From Streptomyces sp. NRRL S-337 (GTDB taxonomy: Bacteria; Actinomycetota; Actinomycetes; Streptomycetales; Streptomycetaceae), in contig NZ_JOIX01000038.1 of the NCBI RefSeq assembly GCF_000720175.1, forward strand, positions 1-64,000: 64,000 nucleotides of DNA, read 5' to 3'. Below, one piece after another: positions 32,486-40,160 of this stretch. Position 1 is the stretch's first letter. Each line of letters opens with the position of its first letter. The notes beneath the pieces were generated by a model, which ran no database searches, had not been told where the DNA came from, and was given only the letters and a program-made list of their open reading frames with translations. Position numbers and translations under genes: made by a program.

Positions 32486-32525
32486 GCCCGCTTCTCTCTC
32501 TCGTTTGCTTGGACCCTACCTCTTG

Positions 32526-32638
32526 AAGGTACATCGCTCGCTGGTGAAGGTACAACGCTTGCCGTGACGAGCGATTGAATGTACCTTCGCTCTCACCAAA
32601 AGGTACATCAAGTACCTCGGTCGGGGTGACCTGTACCT
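32526..32638 (+). promoter_or_regulatory. cluster of AAGGTACA operator repeats
   Basis: AAGGTACA appears at 32526, 32547 and 32600 on the plus strand and as its complement at 32580-32587. Related TACCT half sites occur near 32611 and 32632. They lie between the GntR repressor and the first gene of the long rightward operon, so this is the likely control region of both. Several copies are separated by about 20 bp or two helix turns. Confidence 0.7.
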
Positions 32639-32684
32639 ACGTGCGCCCTACCTGTTATCCGCCGCCCGGAAGGAGCCCCATCCC

Positions 32685-33065
32685 ATGAAGATCACCCGCC
32701 ACCTCGCCGGCAGCCTCGCTACCGAGCACTTCGACGCTGAGACGCTCGCGCTCTTGGATGCGGTCGAGGTGCCGCTCCCCGAGTTCGCCGGCCTCGACCT
32801 GGACGTCGCGTTCGGGACGCCGTTGGAGATGTATGAGGTGGGGGAGCTGCCGCACGAACGATGGGCCGGCGTGGATATGGCCGTGACGCTGGATGCGCTA
32901 CACAGCCGATACGCCCGCCTGGTCGCGGCCCGCGACATCGCCGCCGACGACCCGACCATCGCCATCCGTGTCCGGGAGCGGCTGGTCGATGTGCTCCTCC
33001 CCTACGCCGCGCAGCTGCACATCGCGCGGCTCACCACCGCCTTGCCTTCGCCGCTGGCGGCCTGA
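32685..33065 (+). CDS. hypothetical protein, first gene of the operon
   Basis: The 126-aa protein starts MKITRHLAGSLATEHFD after a good ribosome site (GGAAGGAG). It contains a helical middle (VDMAVTLDALHSRYARLVAARDIAADD) and ends with TTALPSPLAA. No membrane segment or known motif. It is the first gene downstream of the AAGGTACA operators and so likely the first one released by the repressor. Function unknown. Confidence 0.7.
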   Translation: MKITRHLAGSLATEHFDAETLALLDAVEVPLPEFAGLDLDVAFGTPLEMYEVGELPHERWAGVDMAVTLDALHSRYARLVAARDIAADDPTIAIRVRERLVDVLLPYAAQLHIARLTTALPSPLAA

Positions 33066-33090
33066 TTGCTCGCCGGGTCCACACGGACCC

Positions 33091-33138
33091 GGCTCCCCCA
33101 TCCGGAACCGCCTGAGGGCGGCGCCGGATGAGGGAGCC
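33091..33138. terminator. stem-loop in the 310-bp gap
   Basis: GGCTCCCCCATCCGG and its near-perfect complement ending GGATGAGGGAGCC form a 15-bp stem with one mismatch. The rest of the gap to 33378 shows no gene; it may attenuate or process the operon transcript. Confidence 0.5.
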
Positions 33139-33378
33139 GGATCAACGGCCCCTATCAGCACGTCCGCAAGACCGCAGGAAGTCGTCCGCCCTTCGGGGCG
33201 GCCGGGGTTGAGAGCTTCATCAAACTCCCCCGGAGCCTGACGGCCGCGACGACTGTGTGCACGTCGCAGCGCTGTGCGCTGTCTGTCCTGCGGGACGCCG
33301 GCCTTGTGCCGTGCGGCCCGGAGGGCGGAGAGAGCATCGCGACCCGCGCCCCTGCCACTCCGTCCGTGAGGAGTCCAG

Positions 33379-33987
33379 ATGTCTGCTTCGACCCTTGAGC
33401 GCACCGCCCGCCCCCGCCGGAGCCGGACCCGCTCCCGCACCGTCAATGCCCGCCCGGCGCTCGTCGTCTCCACCCTCAAGCCACACCAGTACGACCTGCG
33501 TCCGGCCTGCGCGTCGCTGGTCTGCCCCGACTGCACGACGTGGGTGCCGATCACCGGGTTCCAGACCAGGAAGCCCAAGCTCGTGCCGCACGACACCGGC
33601 CCGGCGGGCAAGGCTCCGGCCGTCCGCTGCGGCCTGGGCAGCAACCGTCTGGTCACGGTCGACGTCACGGCCAGGAAGTGGGAGGAGCGTCTGACGGACG
33701 GCCACGCGGAGACCGTTCACCGCCGCCGGACCACCGTGCGGCGCAAGCCGAAGGTGCAGCCCGCCCCGGCCGTCAGCCAGATCGCGGCACACAAGCAGAT
33801 GGCGACGAATGACGAGCCCGGCGACGGTCGGCCCCTGTGGCTGCTGCGCAAAAGGCAGTGGAGGGCGAGCGAGGTGATGGTCCGCGACACCGACACCCGC
33901 CGCGCGCAGTTGCCCGCCGGTGGCGCGCCGCTGGGCGCGCCGCCGGTGCCGCTCAAGACGCTCCACCCGAAGCGCCGCGCACGCTGA
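33379..33987 (+). CDS. hypothetical basic protein with C-x2-C
   Basis: The 202-aa protein follows GAGGAG and starts MSASTLERTARPRRSR, a basic N-terminus. It has CASLVCPDCTTWVPITGF and a long basic middle (VHRRRTTVRRKPKV), suggesting nucleic-acid binding. The single C-x2-C is not a full zinc finger by itself. I recognise no family. It lies between two hairpin-bearing gaps in the plasmid operon and is likely plasmid-specific. Confidence 0.65.
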   Translation: MSASTLERTARPRRSRTRSRTVNARPALVVSTLKPHQYDLRPACASLVCPDCTTWVPITGFQTRKPKLVPHDTGPAGKAPAVRCGLGSNRLVTVDVTARKWEERLTDGHAETVHRRRTTVRRKPKVQPAPAVSQIAAHKQMATNDEPGDGRPLWLLRKRQWRASEVMVRDTDTRRAQLPAGGAPLGAPPVPLKTLHPKRRAR

Positions 33988-34000
33988 CCGGCCTGGACGA

Positions 34001-34055
34001 ACGACCACGGCCCTGGCCCGCCCGATAGGGGGCGGCCAGGGCCGTGGCTGGTCGT
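34001..34055 (+). repeat. hairpin module A, copy 0
   Basis: ACGACCACGG opens a long stem pairing with CCGTGG...TCGT: the core CCACGGCCCTGGC/GCCAGGGCCGTGG is perfect and a 3-nt bulge separates the outer pairs. The outer sequence CGACCACG recurs in the two modules after 34524 and 34883. Confidence 0.55.
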
Positions 34056-34164
34056 AGGACCTCGGCTCCCAATTGGGGCCGAGGCGACAGCCCACTGATA
34101 TCGGCCTCGCATTACACCGGTGCCCGCTCAGCTCGGGCGCCGGTGCCGACTCCAAGGAGACCCC

Positions 34165-34524
34165 GTGACCGTCACCTCGATCACCCGCCGCGCTCGACGC
34201 TTCTCGCCCACCGAGGAGCTGTTCATGACGCACCAGCAGCGGCTGCTGGCCTTCATCGCCAGCCGTCTGCCGGTGCCGGATTTCCATACAGCTCCCGACC
34301 CTCACCTGGTCGAGGACCTGGCCCAGGAGACGTGGCTGCGCACGCTCATCAGCGGTTCGAAGACGCCGGTGCAAATCGACCGGGGCGCGGACCAGGATCT
34401 CGCCGGGGGCCTCCCCTGGTGGCTGCGCAGCGCTGCCCGGCAGGTGCTGCTCGCCCATCTGGTCGAGTCCGTTGAGCGCACAGCTGGCGAGAGCCTCGAC
34501 GCGGCCCAGCAGGTGGCGGCCTGA
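34165..34524 (+). CDS. short sigma-70 region 2-like protein
   Basis: The 119-aa protein starts with GTG 34165, after AAGGAGA. FSPTEELFMTHQQRLLAFIASRL and LVEDLAQETWLRTLIS resemble region 2 of ECF sigma factors, and the C-terminal helix (SAARQVLLAHLVESVERT) is short. There is no region 4, so it would not act as a normal sigma factor; it may be a truncated regulator or anti-sigma-like partner. The stop flows into the module A hairpin. Confidence 0.55.
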   Translation: MTVTSITRRARRFSPTEELFMTHQQRLLAFIASRLPVPDFHTAPDPHLVEDLAQETWLRTLISGSKTPVQIDRGADQDLAGGLPWWLRSAARQVLLAHLVESVERTAGESLDAAQQVAA

Positions 34525-34596
34525 GCGTACGAACGACCACGTTCCCCGGCTCCCTCCTCAATGCGGGAGGGAGCCGAGTTCGTGGCTGCTCGTACG
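34525..34596 (+). repeat. hairpin module A, copy 1
   Basis: Starting at GCGTACGAACGACCACGTTCC, the 11-bp stem CGGCTCCCTCC/GGAGGGAGCCG (34547-34557 and 34566-34576) surrounds a loop around TCAATGC. The outer CGTGGCTGCTCGTACG closes a second stem. It resembles the copy at 34884 almost base for base in the flanks and loop, but the inner stem differs. Confidence 0.65.
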
Positions 34597-34625
34597 ACAG
34601 CCGACTCCACTGAAAGGAGCACCTC

Positions 34626-34883
34626 ATGGACTGGCGTCACCGCGCGGTATGCCGCGAGGAGGACCCCGAGCTCTTCTTCCCGATCGGCAACACCGGACCG
34701 GCCCTGCTCCAGATCCAGGAAGCCAAGACGGTGTGCTGCCGCTGTCCGGTCATGGCCCAGTGCCTGCAGTGGGCGTTGGAGACCCGCCAGAACGACGGCG
34801 TCTGGGGCGGCCTGTCTGAGGACGAGCGCCGGGCGCTGAAGCGCCGTAGCGCCCGCAATCGCGCCCGTAACAAGGCGGCCTGA
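34626..34883 (+). CDS. WhiB-like iron-sulfur transcription factor
   Basis: The 85-aa protein has the four WhiB cysteines (C9, then C37, C40 and C46 in KTVCCRCPVMAQCLQWA), the GVWGGLSEDER turn and a basic C-terminal KRRSARNRARNKAA DNA-binding tail. Proteins of this class bind a [4Fe-4S] cluster and the principal sigma factor. ATG 34626 follows AAAGGAGC. It is in a plasmid operon, so it probably regulates plasmid or host genes in response to redox state. Plasmid-borne Wbl proteins are known. Confidence 0.93.
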   Translation: MDWRHRAVCREEDPELFFPIGNTGPALLQIQEAKTVCCRCPVMAQCLQWALETRQNDGVWGGLSEDERRALKRRSARNRARNKAA

Positions 34884-34957
34884 GCGTACGAGCGACCACG
34901 TTCCCCGGTTCCCTCCTCAATGCGGGAGGAGGAAACCGGGGTTCGTGGCCCGCTCGT
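34884..34957 (+). repeat. hairpin module A, copy 2
   Basis: Same flank (GCGTACGAGCGACCACGTTCC) and loop (TCAATGC) as the copy at 34525, but the inner stem is CCCCGGTT/AACCGGGG plus CCCTCC/GGGAGG. The stem sequence has changed while pairing is kept. It sits directly after the WhiB-like stop. Confidence 0.65.
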
Positions 34958-35035
34958 CCGAGCCGGCCACGGCGACAGCCCCGGAAGGTGAGAGCTCCGG
35001 GGCTGTCAGTACCAGGACCTGAGTTGGAGGACCTG

Positions 35036-35404
35036 ATGACCGCCAGCATGACATCCGTACTCGACCGCCCGAGCGCCGGCCTCCAGGAGGAGATCGACCG
35101 CATCGAGCGCGAGGACGGCAACGAGCCTGAGGGCGCCGATGAGCTGGACCGTCTGCACGCCGAGGTCCGTCACCGTCTGCGCACCGCCGACGCCCGTATC
35201 ACCGCCTCCCGGCGTGCGCCGCGCACGCTGGATGCGATGCGGGACCGTCTCCCCCTGCCCCCGGTCGCGGCGACGGAGGAGGACCTCAACCGCGAGCTGG
35301 ACAACCCGGCGGAGGACTGGGACCAGGCGGTACCGCACACCGTGCTGCCGCAGGCGGCCGCTGACGGCGGCCGCATCGCCTGCATCGGTGGAGGTGCCCG
35401 ATGA
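35036..35404 (+). CDS. hypothetical protein with coiled-coil-like middle
   Basis: The 122-aa protein starts at ATG 35036 after GGAGG. It has an acidic helix (LQEEIDRIEREDGNEPEGADELDRLHAEVRHRLRTADARI), then DAMRDRLPLPPV and an acidic DNPAEDWDQ. No known domain. An upstream in-frame ATG at 34988 is less likely. Its stop overlaps the next gene start by ATGA, so the two are coupled. Confidence 0.6.
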   Translation: MTASMTSVLDRPSAGLQEEIDRIEREDGNEPEGADELDRLHAEVRHRLRTADARITASRRAPRTLDAMRDRLPLPPVAATEEDLNRELDNPAEDWDQAVPHTVLPQAAADGGRIACIGGGAR

Positions 35405-35511
35405 GCGCCTGTGGCCACCCCCCTCGGCTTGTGACTGTCAACCAGGTGGGCGCCGACGGAAAGCCGTATCAGGCCGTCCGCCATGAGCCCTGCAACTGCG
35501 GCGGCAAGTAG
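35401..35511 (+). CDS. 36-aa cysteine-containing protein
   Basis: ATG 35401 overlaps the preceding stop as ATGA. The sequence starts MSACGHPPRLVTV and ends RHEPCNCGGK, giving three cysteines and histidines that could bind a metal. It is too small for a family match; similar short Cys-rich proteins occur in plasmid operons. Its role is unknown. Confidence 0.5.
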   Translation: MSACGHPPRLVTVNQVGADGKPYQAVRHEPCNCGGK

Positions 35512-35606
35512 CTGCAGAACTGCTGACCAGCCCAACCGTCCCGCTCGGTGTCGGCTCGGCCTCTCTTGAGGAGGGCGAGCCCACGGACCGGACAGCAGGA
35601 GATCCG

Positions 35607-35897
35607 ATCACCACCCCCGACATACACACTGCCCGCGCCGCCCAGCACTCCGCGGCGCGGGCCCTTGCCCGCTACGGGCTCACTCATCCGCTGGCCATCG
35701 CACTGCTCGCGGCCGCCTGCGCCGCAGCGGCCGCGGCCATGGAGGCCGGCCACCACGTCCACGACATCCACCGCCCACAGGGAGGACACGAACTCATGGA
35801 CTCCACCACCCCTACCGAGCCCACTCCCACTCCCCCGCCCCCGCCGCCCCGACCACGGGTACGGCTGCGGGACCCGGACGGCCCGCGCATCCCCTGA
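35607..35897 (+). CDS. small membrane protein with apparent ATC start
   Basis: The frame encodes ITTPDIHTARAAQHSAARALARYGL, a hydrophobic helix (HPLAIALLAAACAAAAAAM) and a proline-rich C-terminus, ending at TGA 35897. There is no ATG, GTG or TTG upstream in frame back to a stop near 35485. AGGAG at 35597-35601 is at ideal spacing to ATC 35607. Either ATC is the start, the start was lost, or translation begins at ATG 35736 inside the helix. Function unknown. Confidence 0.45.
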   Translation: MTTPDIHTARAAQHSAARALARYGLTHPLAIALLAAACAAAAAAMEAGHHVHDIHRPQGGHELMDSTTPTEPTPTPPPPPPRPRVRLRDPDGPRIP

Positions 35898-35903
35898 CCA
35901 GCC

Positions 35904-35985
35904 TCTGACGGTTGCCTGATCCGCCCGCACCGACCGCCGACCTCACGGCGGCCGGGTCGGGCGGTGACGGGGAGCCGGACAGCCG
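35904..35985 (+). repeat. hairpin module B, copy 1
   Basis: The 5' flank TCTGACGGTTGCCTG and the 3' flank GGGGAGCCGGACAGCCG surround a long hairpin (CCGCCCGCACCGACCGCC pairs with GGCGGCCGGGTCGGGCGG with a few mismatches). The same flanks occur at 36419-36490 with an unrelated stem. It precedes the gene at 36015. Confidence 0.65.
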
Positions 35986-36014
35986 CTCTCGCCAACCACG
36001 AGCAAGGAGTCCAC

Positions 36015-36392
36015 ATGACCCAGCAGCCGCAGACGCAGGCCACCAGCCCTCAGACCACCTATCGCCAGGGCGACTTCGTCCTGTTCCGTGACGCCGAACG
36101 CTACTGGCTGGGCAAGCCCGGCCACACGTTCGTCGGTCGGGTGGCACGGTCCTGGCAGCACGCCCACACCGGCCAGGTCCTCTACGACCTGACCGAGTTG
36201 GGCAGCAACCGCTACATCGCCGGGGTCGACCGCAACTACATGCGGCTGCTTCCGCCGGACGATGCCATGGCCGACATCGACACCGCGCCGCTCGCCGAAC
36301 CGGACACCGGGGCGATGAGCCCGGCCGCCGTCGCCTGGCTCCGCCAGCACCTCAGGCAGGACAGCAGCAAGCTGCCCGCCCAGCGCGACTGA
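36015..36392 (+). CDS. hypothetical protein, small beta domain
   Basis: The 125-aa protein follows AAGGAG at ATG 36015. It contains TYRQGDFVLFRDAERYWLGKPG and VGRVARSWQHAHTGQVLYDL, a short beta-barrel-like fold in sequence pattern, and a C-terminal helix (AVAWLRQHLRQDSSKL). No known catalytic motif or membrane segment. It lies between the two module B hairpins. Function unknown. Confidence 0.6.
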   Translation: MTQQPQTQATSPQTTYRQGDFVLFRDAERYWLGKPGHTFVGRVARSWQHAHTGQVLYDLTELGSNRYIAGVDRNYMRLLPPDDAMADIDTAPLAEPDTGAMSPAAVAWLRQHLRQDSSKLPAQRD

Positions 36393-36418
36393 TCAACCAC
36401 TCCGAACACCGCACCGAG

Positions 36419-36490
36419 TCTGACGGTTGCCTGCTCGGCCCCTCCCGCCACCCGGGGGGAGGGGCCGAGTCATGGGGAGCCGGACAGCCG
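36419..36490 (+). repeat. hairpin module B, copy 2
   Basis: The same flanks as copy 1 (TCTGACGGTTGCCTG before, GGGGAGCCGGACAGCCG after) enclose CTCGGCCCCTCCC/GGGAGGGGCCGAG, a perfect 13-bp stem (36434-36446 and 36457-36469). It stands before the coiled-coil gene at 36523. Confidence 0.65.
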
Positions 36491-36522
36491 TCCATCCGCT
36501 GCACGAAGAGAAGGGAATGGGC

Positions 36523-39111
36523 ATGGCCGCGCGCACCGCGACCCGTACCAAGAACAGGCCGCCCACCAAGAATAGGAACGCGGCGAAGCAGACGACCGCC
36601 GCAGCAAATGTCCGGGACCGGGCCGCTGACGACTGCGACCTCGCCCGCGAGGCCGCCCGGTACGACGCCAACCAGGTTCTGGCCGCGGCGCAGAAGCAAG
36701 CTGCGGAGACGAACGGCACTGCTCGTACCCAGGCCCGGCAGATCCTCGCGGAGGTGGTCGAGGAATCCGGCCGCCGTTTGCGCCAGGCCAGCAAGGACGC
36801 TGACGCCACGCGAGCCTACGGTTCTCGCCAGGCGCAGCAGGCCCTGGAGGAGGCCCGCAGGCAGGCGAAGGACACCACCACCGCGGCCCGCGCGGCCGCG
36901 GCCCGGCACCGCAACCGTGCCGACCGTGCCGCCAAGGCGGTCCAGCAGCGTGCCACGGACCACGGCGAGCAACTCCTCGCCGACGCCCAGGCCCAGGCGC
37001 AGGAGCTGACCCGCCGGGCCCGCACCCAGGCCCAGCACCTGCGCCGGGACGCCCAGGCCCAGGTCCGGCAGGTCCTCGTGGAGGTGGCGGAGGAAGCTGG
37101 TCACCGTCTGCGTCAGGCCACCGAAGCCGCCGACCACGACAGGCAACAGATCCGCGAGGAGGCCCGTCGGGAGGCGAAGTCCGTCGTCACCGCGGCCCGC
37201 GCGGCCGCGGCCCGCTACCGCAATCGCGCCGACCGGGCTGCTGAGGCGATCGAGCGGAATGCCACACGCCAGGCCGAGGCACTGGTGGACCAGGCGCGGA
37301 CGCGGGCGGCGAAGCTGTCGGAACAGGCCGAGCTTCAGGCCAGTCAGCTGCTGGACGCGGCTCGCGACCGTGCCGAAAGCCTGGTGGCCGAGGCCCGCGC
37401 ACAGGCCGCCGACCTCACCGAGCTGGCTGCCGCCGACCGCGAGGCGGCGGGCAAAGCCGTCGCCGAGCTGCGCCGCCTGGCGGAAGGTGACCTCGCCGAG
37501 GTCAGCGAGTTGATCGAGGAGCGGCGCCAGCATGCCGGTGCCATCCTCGGCCTGGCGCAGGAGCAGGCCGACGAGCTGGTCACTACCGCCCGCCACGAAC
37601 TGGAGCAGGCCCGTAAACGGTTTGGCGAGCTCGCCCAGACCTCGGCCGGCCAGTACGACGCCCGGCGCGCGGAGGCCGAGAAGCTGTACGCGGATGCGAT
37701 CGCGGCCGCCGACGACCGCCGCCGCGAGGCCGACAGCTATGTTGCCGCTGCGCATACCGAGGCGGAGCAGGCCCGCACCGAGCTGCGCGAGCAGCTGCGC
37801 AAGCTGACCGACCAGTTCGACGCGGAGGCCGCCACCAAGCGCAAGGCACTTGCCAACGATCTCGCCGGGCTCAAGCAGGCGTGTGACAAGCAGCGGGAGC
37901 GGCTGCGGGAGGAAGCCAAGACCGTCGCCGCGCAGCTGCGGGAGGCCGCGCAGAAGGAGGCTGACCGCATTACCTCGGAGGCGGAGCGCAAGGCCAAGGG
38001 CATCGCCGAGCGGGCGCAGGCCGACGAGGCTCGCGCCCGCCGGCTGCTCGATGAGGCCCGCGAGGCGAAGAAGGCCAACTCCCGCTTCCGGGGCTGGCGG
38101 CAGAACCTCGGCCGCAAGGCGTGGAAGACGGCCCCGTGGATCGCGCTCGCCGCCGGCGTCGGCCTCGCCGCCTCCGGCGAGTTCGAGCTGGCTCACATGG
38201 TCGGCATCAACCGGTACGTCGCCCCGCTGCTGCCGGTATCGATCGATGTCTACTGCGTCACCGCGTTCCGCGCTAAGCGGGACATCCCGGCGGCGCTCGC
38301 ACTGATGGCGTCGGCGAACGTCACCTATCACCTGGCCGAGCAGGCCCACCTCGTTGAGGAAGGCCAGTCGGCTCCATGGCAGCTGACGACGTTCGTCGTG
38401 CTGATCTTTGTGGCCGTCATCTGGCGCGTCCACGCGCTCATGCACGACACCAGTACGGACGGACACGGTGGTACGGACATGGCGATCGGGACGGACGGGC
38501 GTACCGGTACAGCCGCTCGTACAGACGGCGCGACCAGTACGCAGCACGCCCGTACAAGCCCGTCCGGTACGGAGTCGTACGGTGCGTCAGCCGGTTCAGT
38601 CCCCGCTCGTACGGCCCACGGCACCGCTCGTACGGAGCCTGTACAGGGAAGCCCGCACCACCCCGCCCCGCCGGGAGCGAAGGCGGGCCTGACCAGCGCG
38701 TACAGCGACCGTACAAGCGACGTACAGGCCGCCCCGAACTGGCCCGCGCGTACTGGTACGGAGCGCTCTGGCCGTACCAGCGCTGCCGCGTACGAGGGCG
38801 GAGCGCGTACCAGTACGGTCACCGCCCGTACGAACTCGGCCAACGACGTTCCGGTCGCGCGTACCAGTACGGCGGAGGCCCGCTCGCGTACCACCGCGAC
38901 GGCCGCCGCCGGGCGTACCGGTACGGTCACGCCCGCTCGTACGGATGCTGAACTACTCCCCCTCGTACAGGAGCTGCCGCGCGAGGACGACGGCTTCGTC
39001 AACATCAGCCGCGTCCGTACCGAGCTCTCCGTCAACCAACCCCGGGCGATCCGCCTGCTCTCGCGGGCCGGCCTGCTGCGGCCCGAGGACGCGGACAAGT
39101 ACCTGACCTGA
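36523..39111 (+). CDS. long coiled-coil membrane protein with DUF2637-type C-terminus
   Basis: The 862-aa protein starts at ATG 36523 (AAGGG at 7 nt). Residues about 30-520 are Ala/Glu/Arg-rich coiled coil with internal repeats (RAAAARHRNRADRAAKAV and RAAAARYRNRADRAAEAI about 100 residues apart). A hydrophobic DUF2637-like block follows (PWIALAAGVGLAASGEF, LLPVSIDVYCVTAF, LTTFVVLIFVAVIW), then a Thr/Arg-rich tail encoded by CGTAC-rich DNA and a C-terminal helix-turn-helix-like FVNISRVRTELSVNQPRAIRLLSRAGL. It may be a membrane-anchored scaffold for plasmid transfer or segregation; the precise role is unknown. Confidence 0.75.
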   Translation: MAARTATRTKNRPPTKNRNAAKQTTAAANVRDRAADDCDLAREAARYDANQVLAAAQKQAAETNGTARTQARQILAEVVEESGRRLRQASKDADATRAYGSRQAQQALEEARRQAKDTTTAARAAAARHRNRADRAAKAVQQRATDHGEQLLADAQAQAQELTRRARTQAQHLRRDAQAQVRQVLVEVAEEAGHRLRQATEAADHDRQQIREEARREAKSVVTAARAAAARYRNRADRAAEAIERNATRQAEALVDQARTRAAKLSEQAELQASQLLDAARDRAESLVAEARAQAADLTELAAADREAAGKAVAELRRLAEGDLAEVSELIEERRQHAGAILGLAQEQADELVTTARHELEQARKRFGELAQTSAGQYDARRAEAEKLYADAIAAADDRRREADSYVAAAHTEAEQARTELREQLRKLTDQFDAEAATKRKALANDLAGLKQACDKQRERLREEAKTVAAQLREAAQKEADRITSEAERKAKGIAERAQADEARARRLLDEAREAKKANSRFRGWRQNLGRKAWKTAPWIALAAGVGLAASGEFELAHMVGINRYVAPLLPVSIDVYCVTAFRAKRDIPAALALMASANVTYHLAEQAHLVEEGQSAPWQLTTFVVLIFVAVIWRVHALMHDTSTDGHGGTDMAIGTDGRTGTAARTDGATSTQHARTSPSGTESYGASAGSVPARTAHGTARTEPVQGSPHHPAPPGAKAGLTSAYSDRTSDVQAAPNWPARTGTERSGRTSAAAYEGGARTSTVTARTNSANDVPVARTSTAEARSRTTATAAAGRTGTVTPARTDAELLPLVQELPREDDGFVNISRVRTELSVNQPRAIRLLSRAGLLRPEDADKYLT
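38451..39020 (+). repeat. CGTAC-rich tract inside the coiled-coil gene
   Basis: GTAC occurs about 30 times in 570 bp, many as CGTACCAGTACGG or CGTACCGGTACGG. About two would be expected by chance. The tract encodes Arg-Thr-rich residues, but the codon choice (CGT-ACN) is unusually uniform, so the DNA itself may be under selection, for example as a recognition tract for a translocase or binding protein. Confidence 0.5.
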
Positions 39112-39135
39112 TCCACCGTCCGGCACACACCAGTG

Positions 39136-39166
39136 AGGGCCAGCCCGAAGGAAGCGGGCTGGCCCT
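39136..39166. terminator. 12-bp stem-loop after the coiled-coil gene
   Basis: AGGGCCAGCCCG (39136-39147) pairs perfectly with 39155-39166 around a 7-nt loop. It precedes the next gene by 120 bp. Confidence 0.6.
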
Positions 39167-39285
39167 CGCTGCGACTGCCGGAAGCAGCCAACAGCCCCCT
39201 GAGTACAGCAGATCCGTCCCTCGAAGAGACCGAAAAGGCCTTCTTCGACAATCGCCCCTGCCCCGAGAAGGAGAAACCGCAGCTC

Positions 39286-39837
39286 ATGGATATCAACGCG
39301 CTGTTCACGGATGAGGGCTTGCGGGCCTTCACCGCTACTGTCCGCGACCAGCACGTTCGCGACGCCCAGCAGTACGGGCAGATCGCGGACATCGTGCGTC
39401 GGCGCCTGGAGCAGACGCCCATTGAGGGCGATCGCTGGATGGCCAAGAAGATCCGCGCCTGGAAGGTGTCGCGGCAGCTCAAGGCCATGCAGAAGGCGTC
39501 CGGCGAGGCCGCGAGCAAGGCGGAGGCCCTGTACGCGACGTACGTCAACGAGGTCCTGGAGCTTCCCCAGCGCAGGGCCGCGGCGGAGGCCAAGAAGCTG
39601 GAGCGCAAGCAGGGCAGGCAGGCCGCCCTGGGCGCGGCCGTCGCCAAGTCCCTGGACAAGACGGTGACTTCGCTCAGTGCCCCGCAGGAACAGGCACCGG
39701 GCGTGGTCCCGCAGGTGAGGCCGGCGGAGTTCGTGACGCCGGACAACCCCTGGAACCAGTGGCCGATGGCGGCAGGTGGTGAGCAGGCCCCGGCCCGCAC
39801 GATCAACGACTTCTTCGCGAAGGGGGAGGGGCGTTGA
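39286..39837 (+). CDS. hypothetical helical protein
   Basis: The 183-aa protein starts MDINALFTDEGLRAFTATVRDQHVRDAQQ and is mostly helical with a basic middle (LERKQGRQAALGAAVAKSLDK) and a C-terminal ARTINDFFAKGEGR. ATG 39286 is chosen because the in-frame upstream stretch reads through the intergenic hairpin. Its stop overlaps the next start by TTGA. No known family; likely a plasmid-specific DNA- or protein-binding factor. Confidence 0.6.
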   Translation: MDINALFTDEGLRAFTATVRDQHVRDAQQYGQIADIVRRRLEQTPIEGDRWMAKKIRAWKVSRQLKAMQKASGEAASKAEALYATYVNEVLELPQRRAAAEAKKLERKQGRQAALGAAVAKSLDKTVTSLSAPQEQAPGVVPQVRPAEFVTPDNPWNQWPMAAGGEQAPARTINDFFAKGEGR

Positions 39838-40037
39838 CGACGCCTCGGCAGACGCAAAACCGTGCGAAGCACTGGAATGCGCGGATCGCGGAAGCCGCGA
39901 CCGACCAGGAGCGGGCCGGGGTCTGGTACGACGCGTGCCGGACTCTGGCCCGCCAGGCCGAACGCGACGGCAAGCCGGACCTGTGGCGCGCACTCACCGC
40001 CACGCTCCACGACTTCTACAAACGCAACGGAGGGTGA
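39834..40037 (+). CDS. hypothetical 67-aa protein
   Basis: TTG 39834 overlaps the previous stop (TTGA) and follows GGGGGAGG, so it is translationally coupled. The protein MTTPRQTQNRAKHWNARIAEAATDQERAG is a small basic helical protein ending DFYKRNGG. I see no motif. A stem of GGTGATGAAG/CTTCATCACC follows at 40034-40057. Confidence 0.55.
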   Translation: MTTPRQTQNRAKHWNARIAEAATDQERAGVWYDACRTLARQAERDGKPDLWRALTATLHDFYKRNGG

Positions 40038-40160
40038 TGAAGTTCTTCTTCATCACCGCCTCCTCCTCGCCGCCTGGAGCACCCCACGGCGCGCGCGTGT
40101 CGTGCGCGCGCGAGGGTCCCTCAGGCGGTGACCGTCTGTCAACTCCGAGAGGGAGACGTC

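Noticed and set aside
36352..38547. 731-aa leftward open frame
   Set aside because: It is the mirror of the high-GC coiled-coil gene; it has no ribosome site, and its composition (Leu/Gly repeats) is a reading of the opposite strand.
38451..39020. CRISPR-like array from regular CGTAC repeats
   Set aside because: Repeats are only 5-13 bp, unevenly spaced, and lie inside a coding frame with no cas genes.
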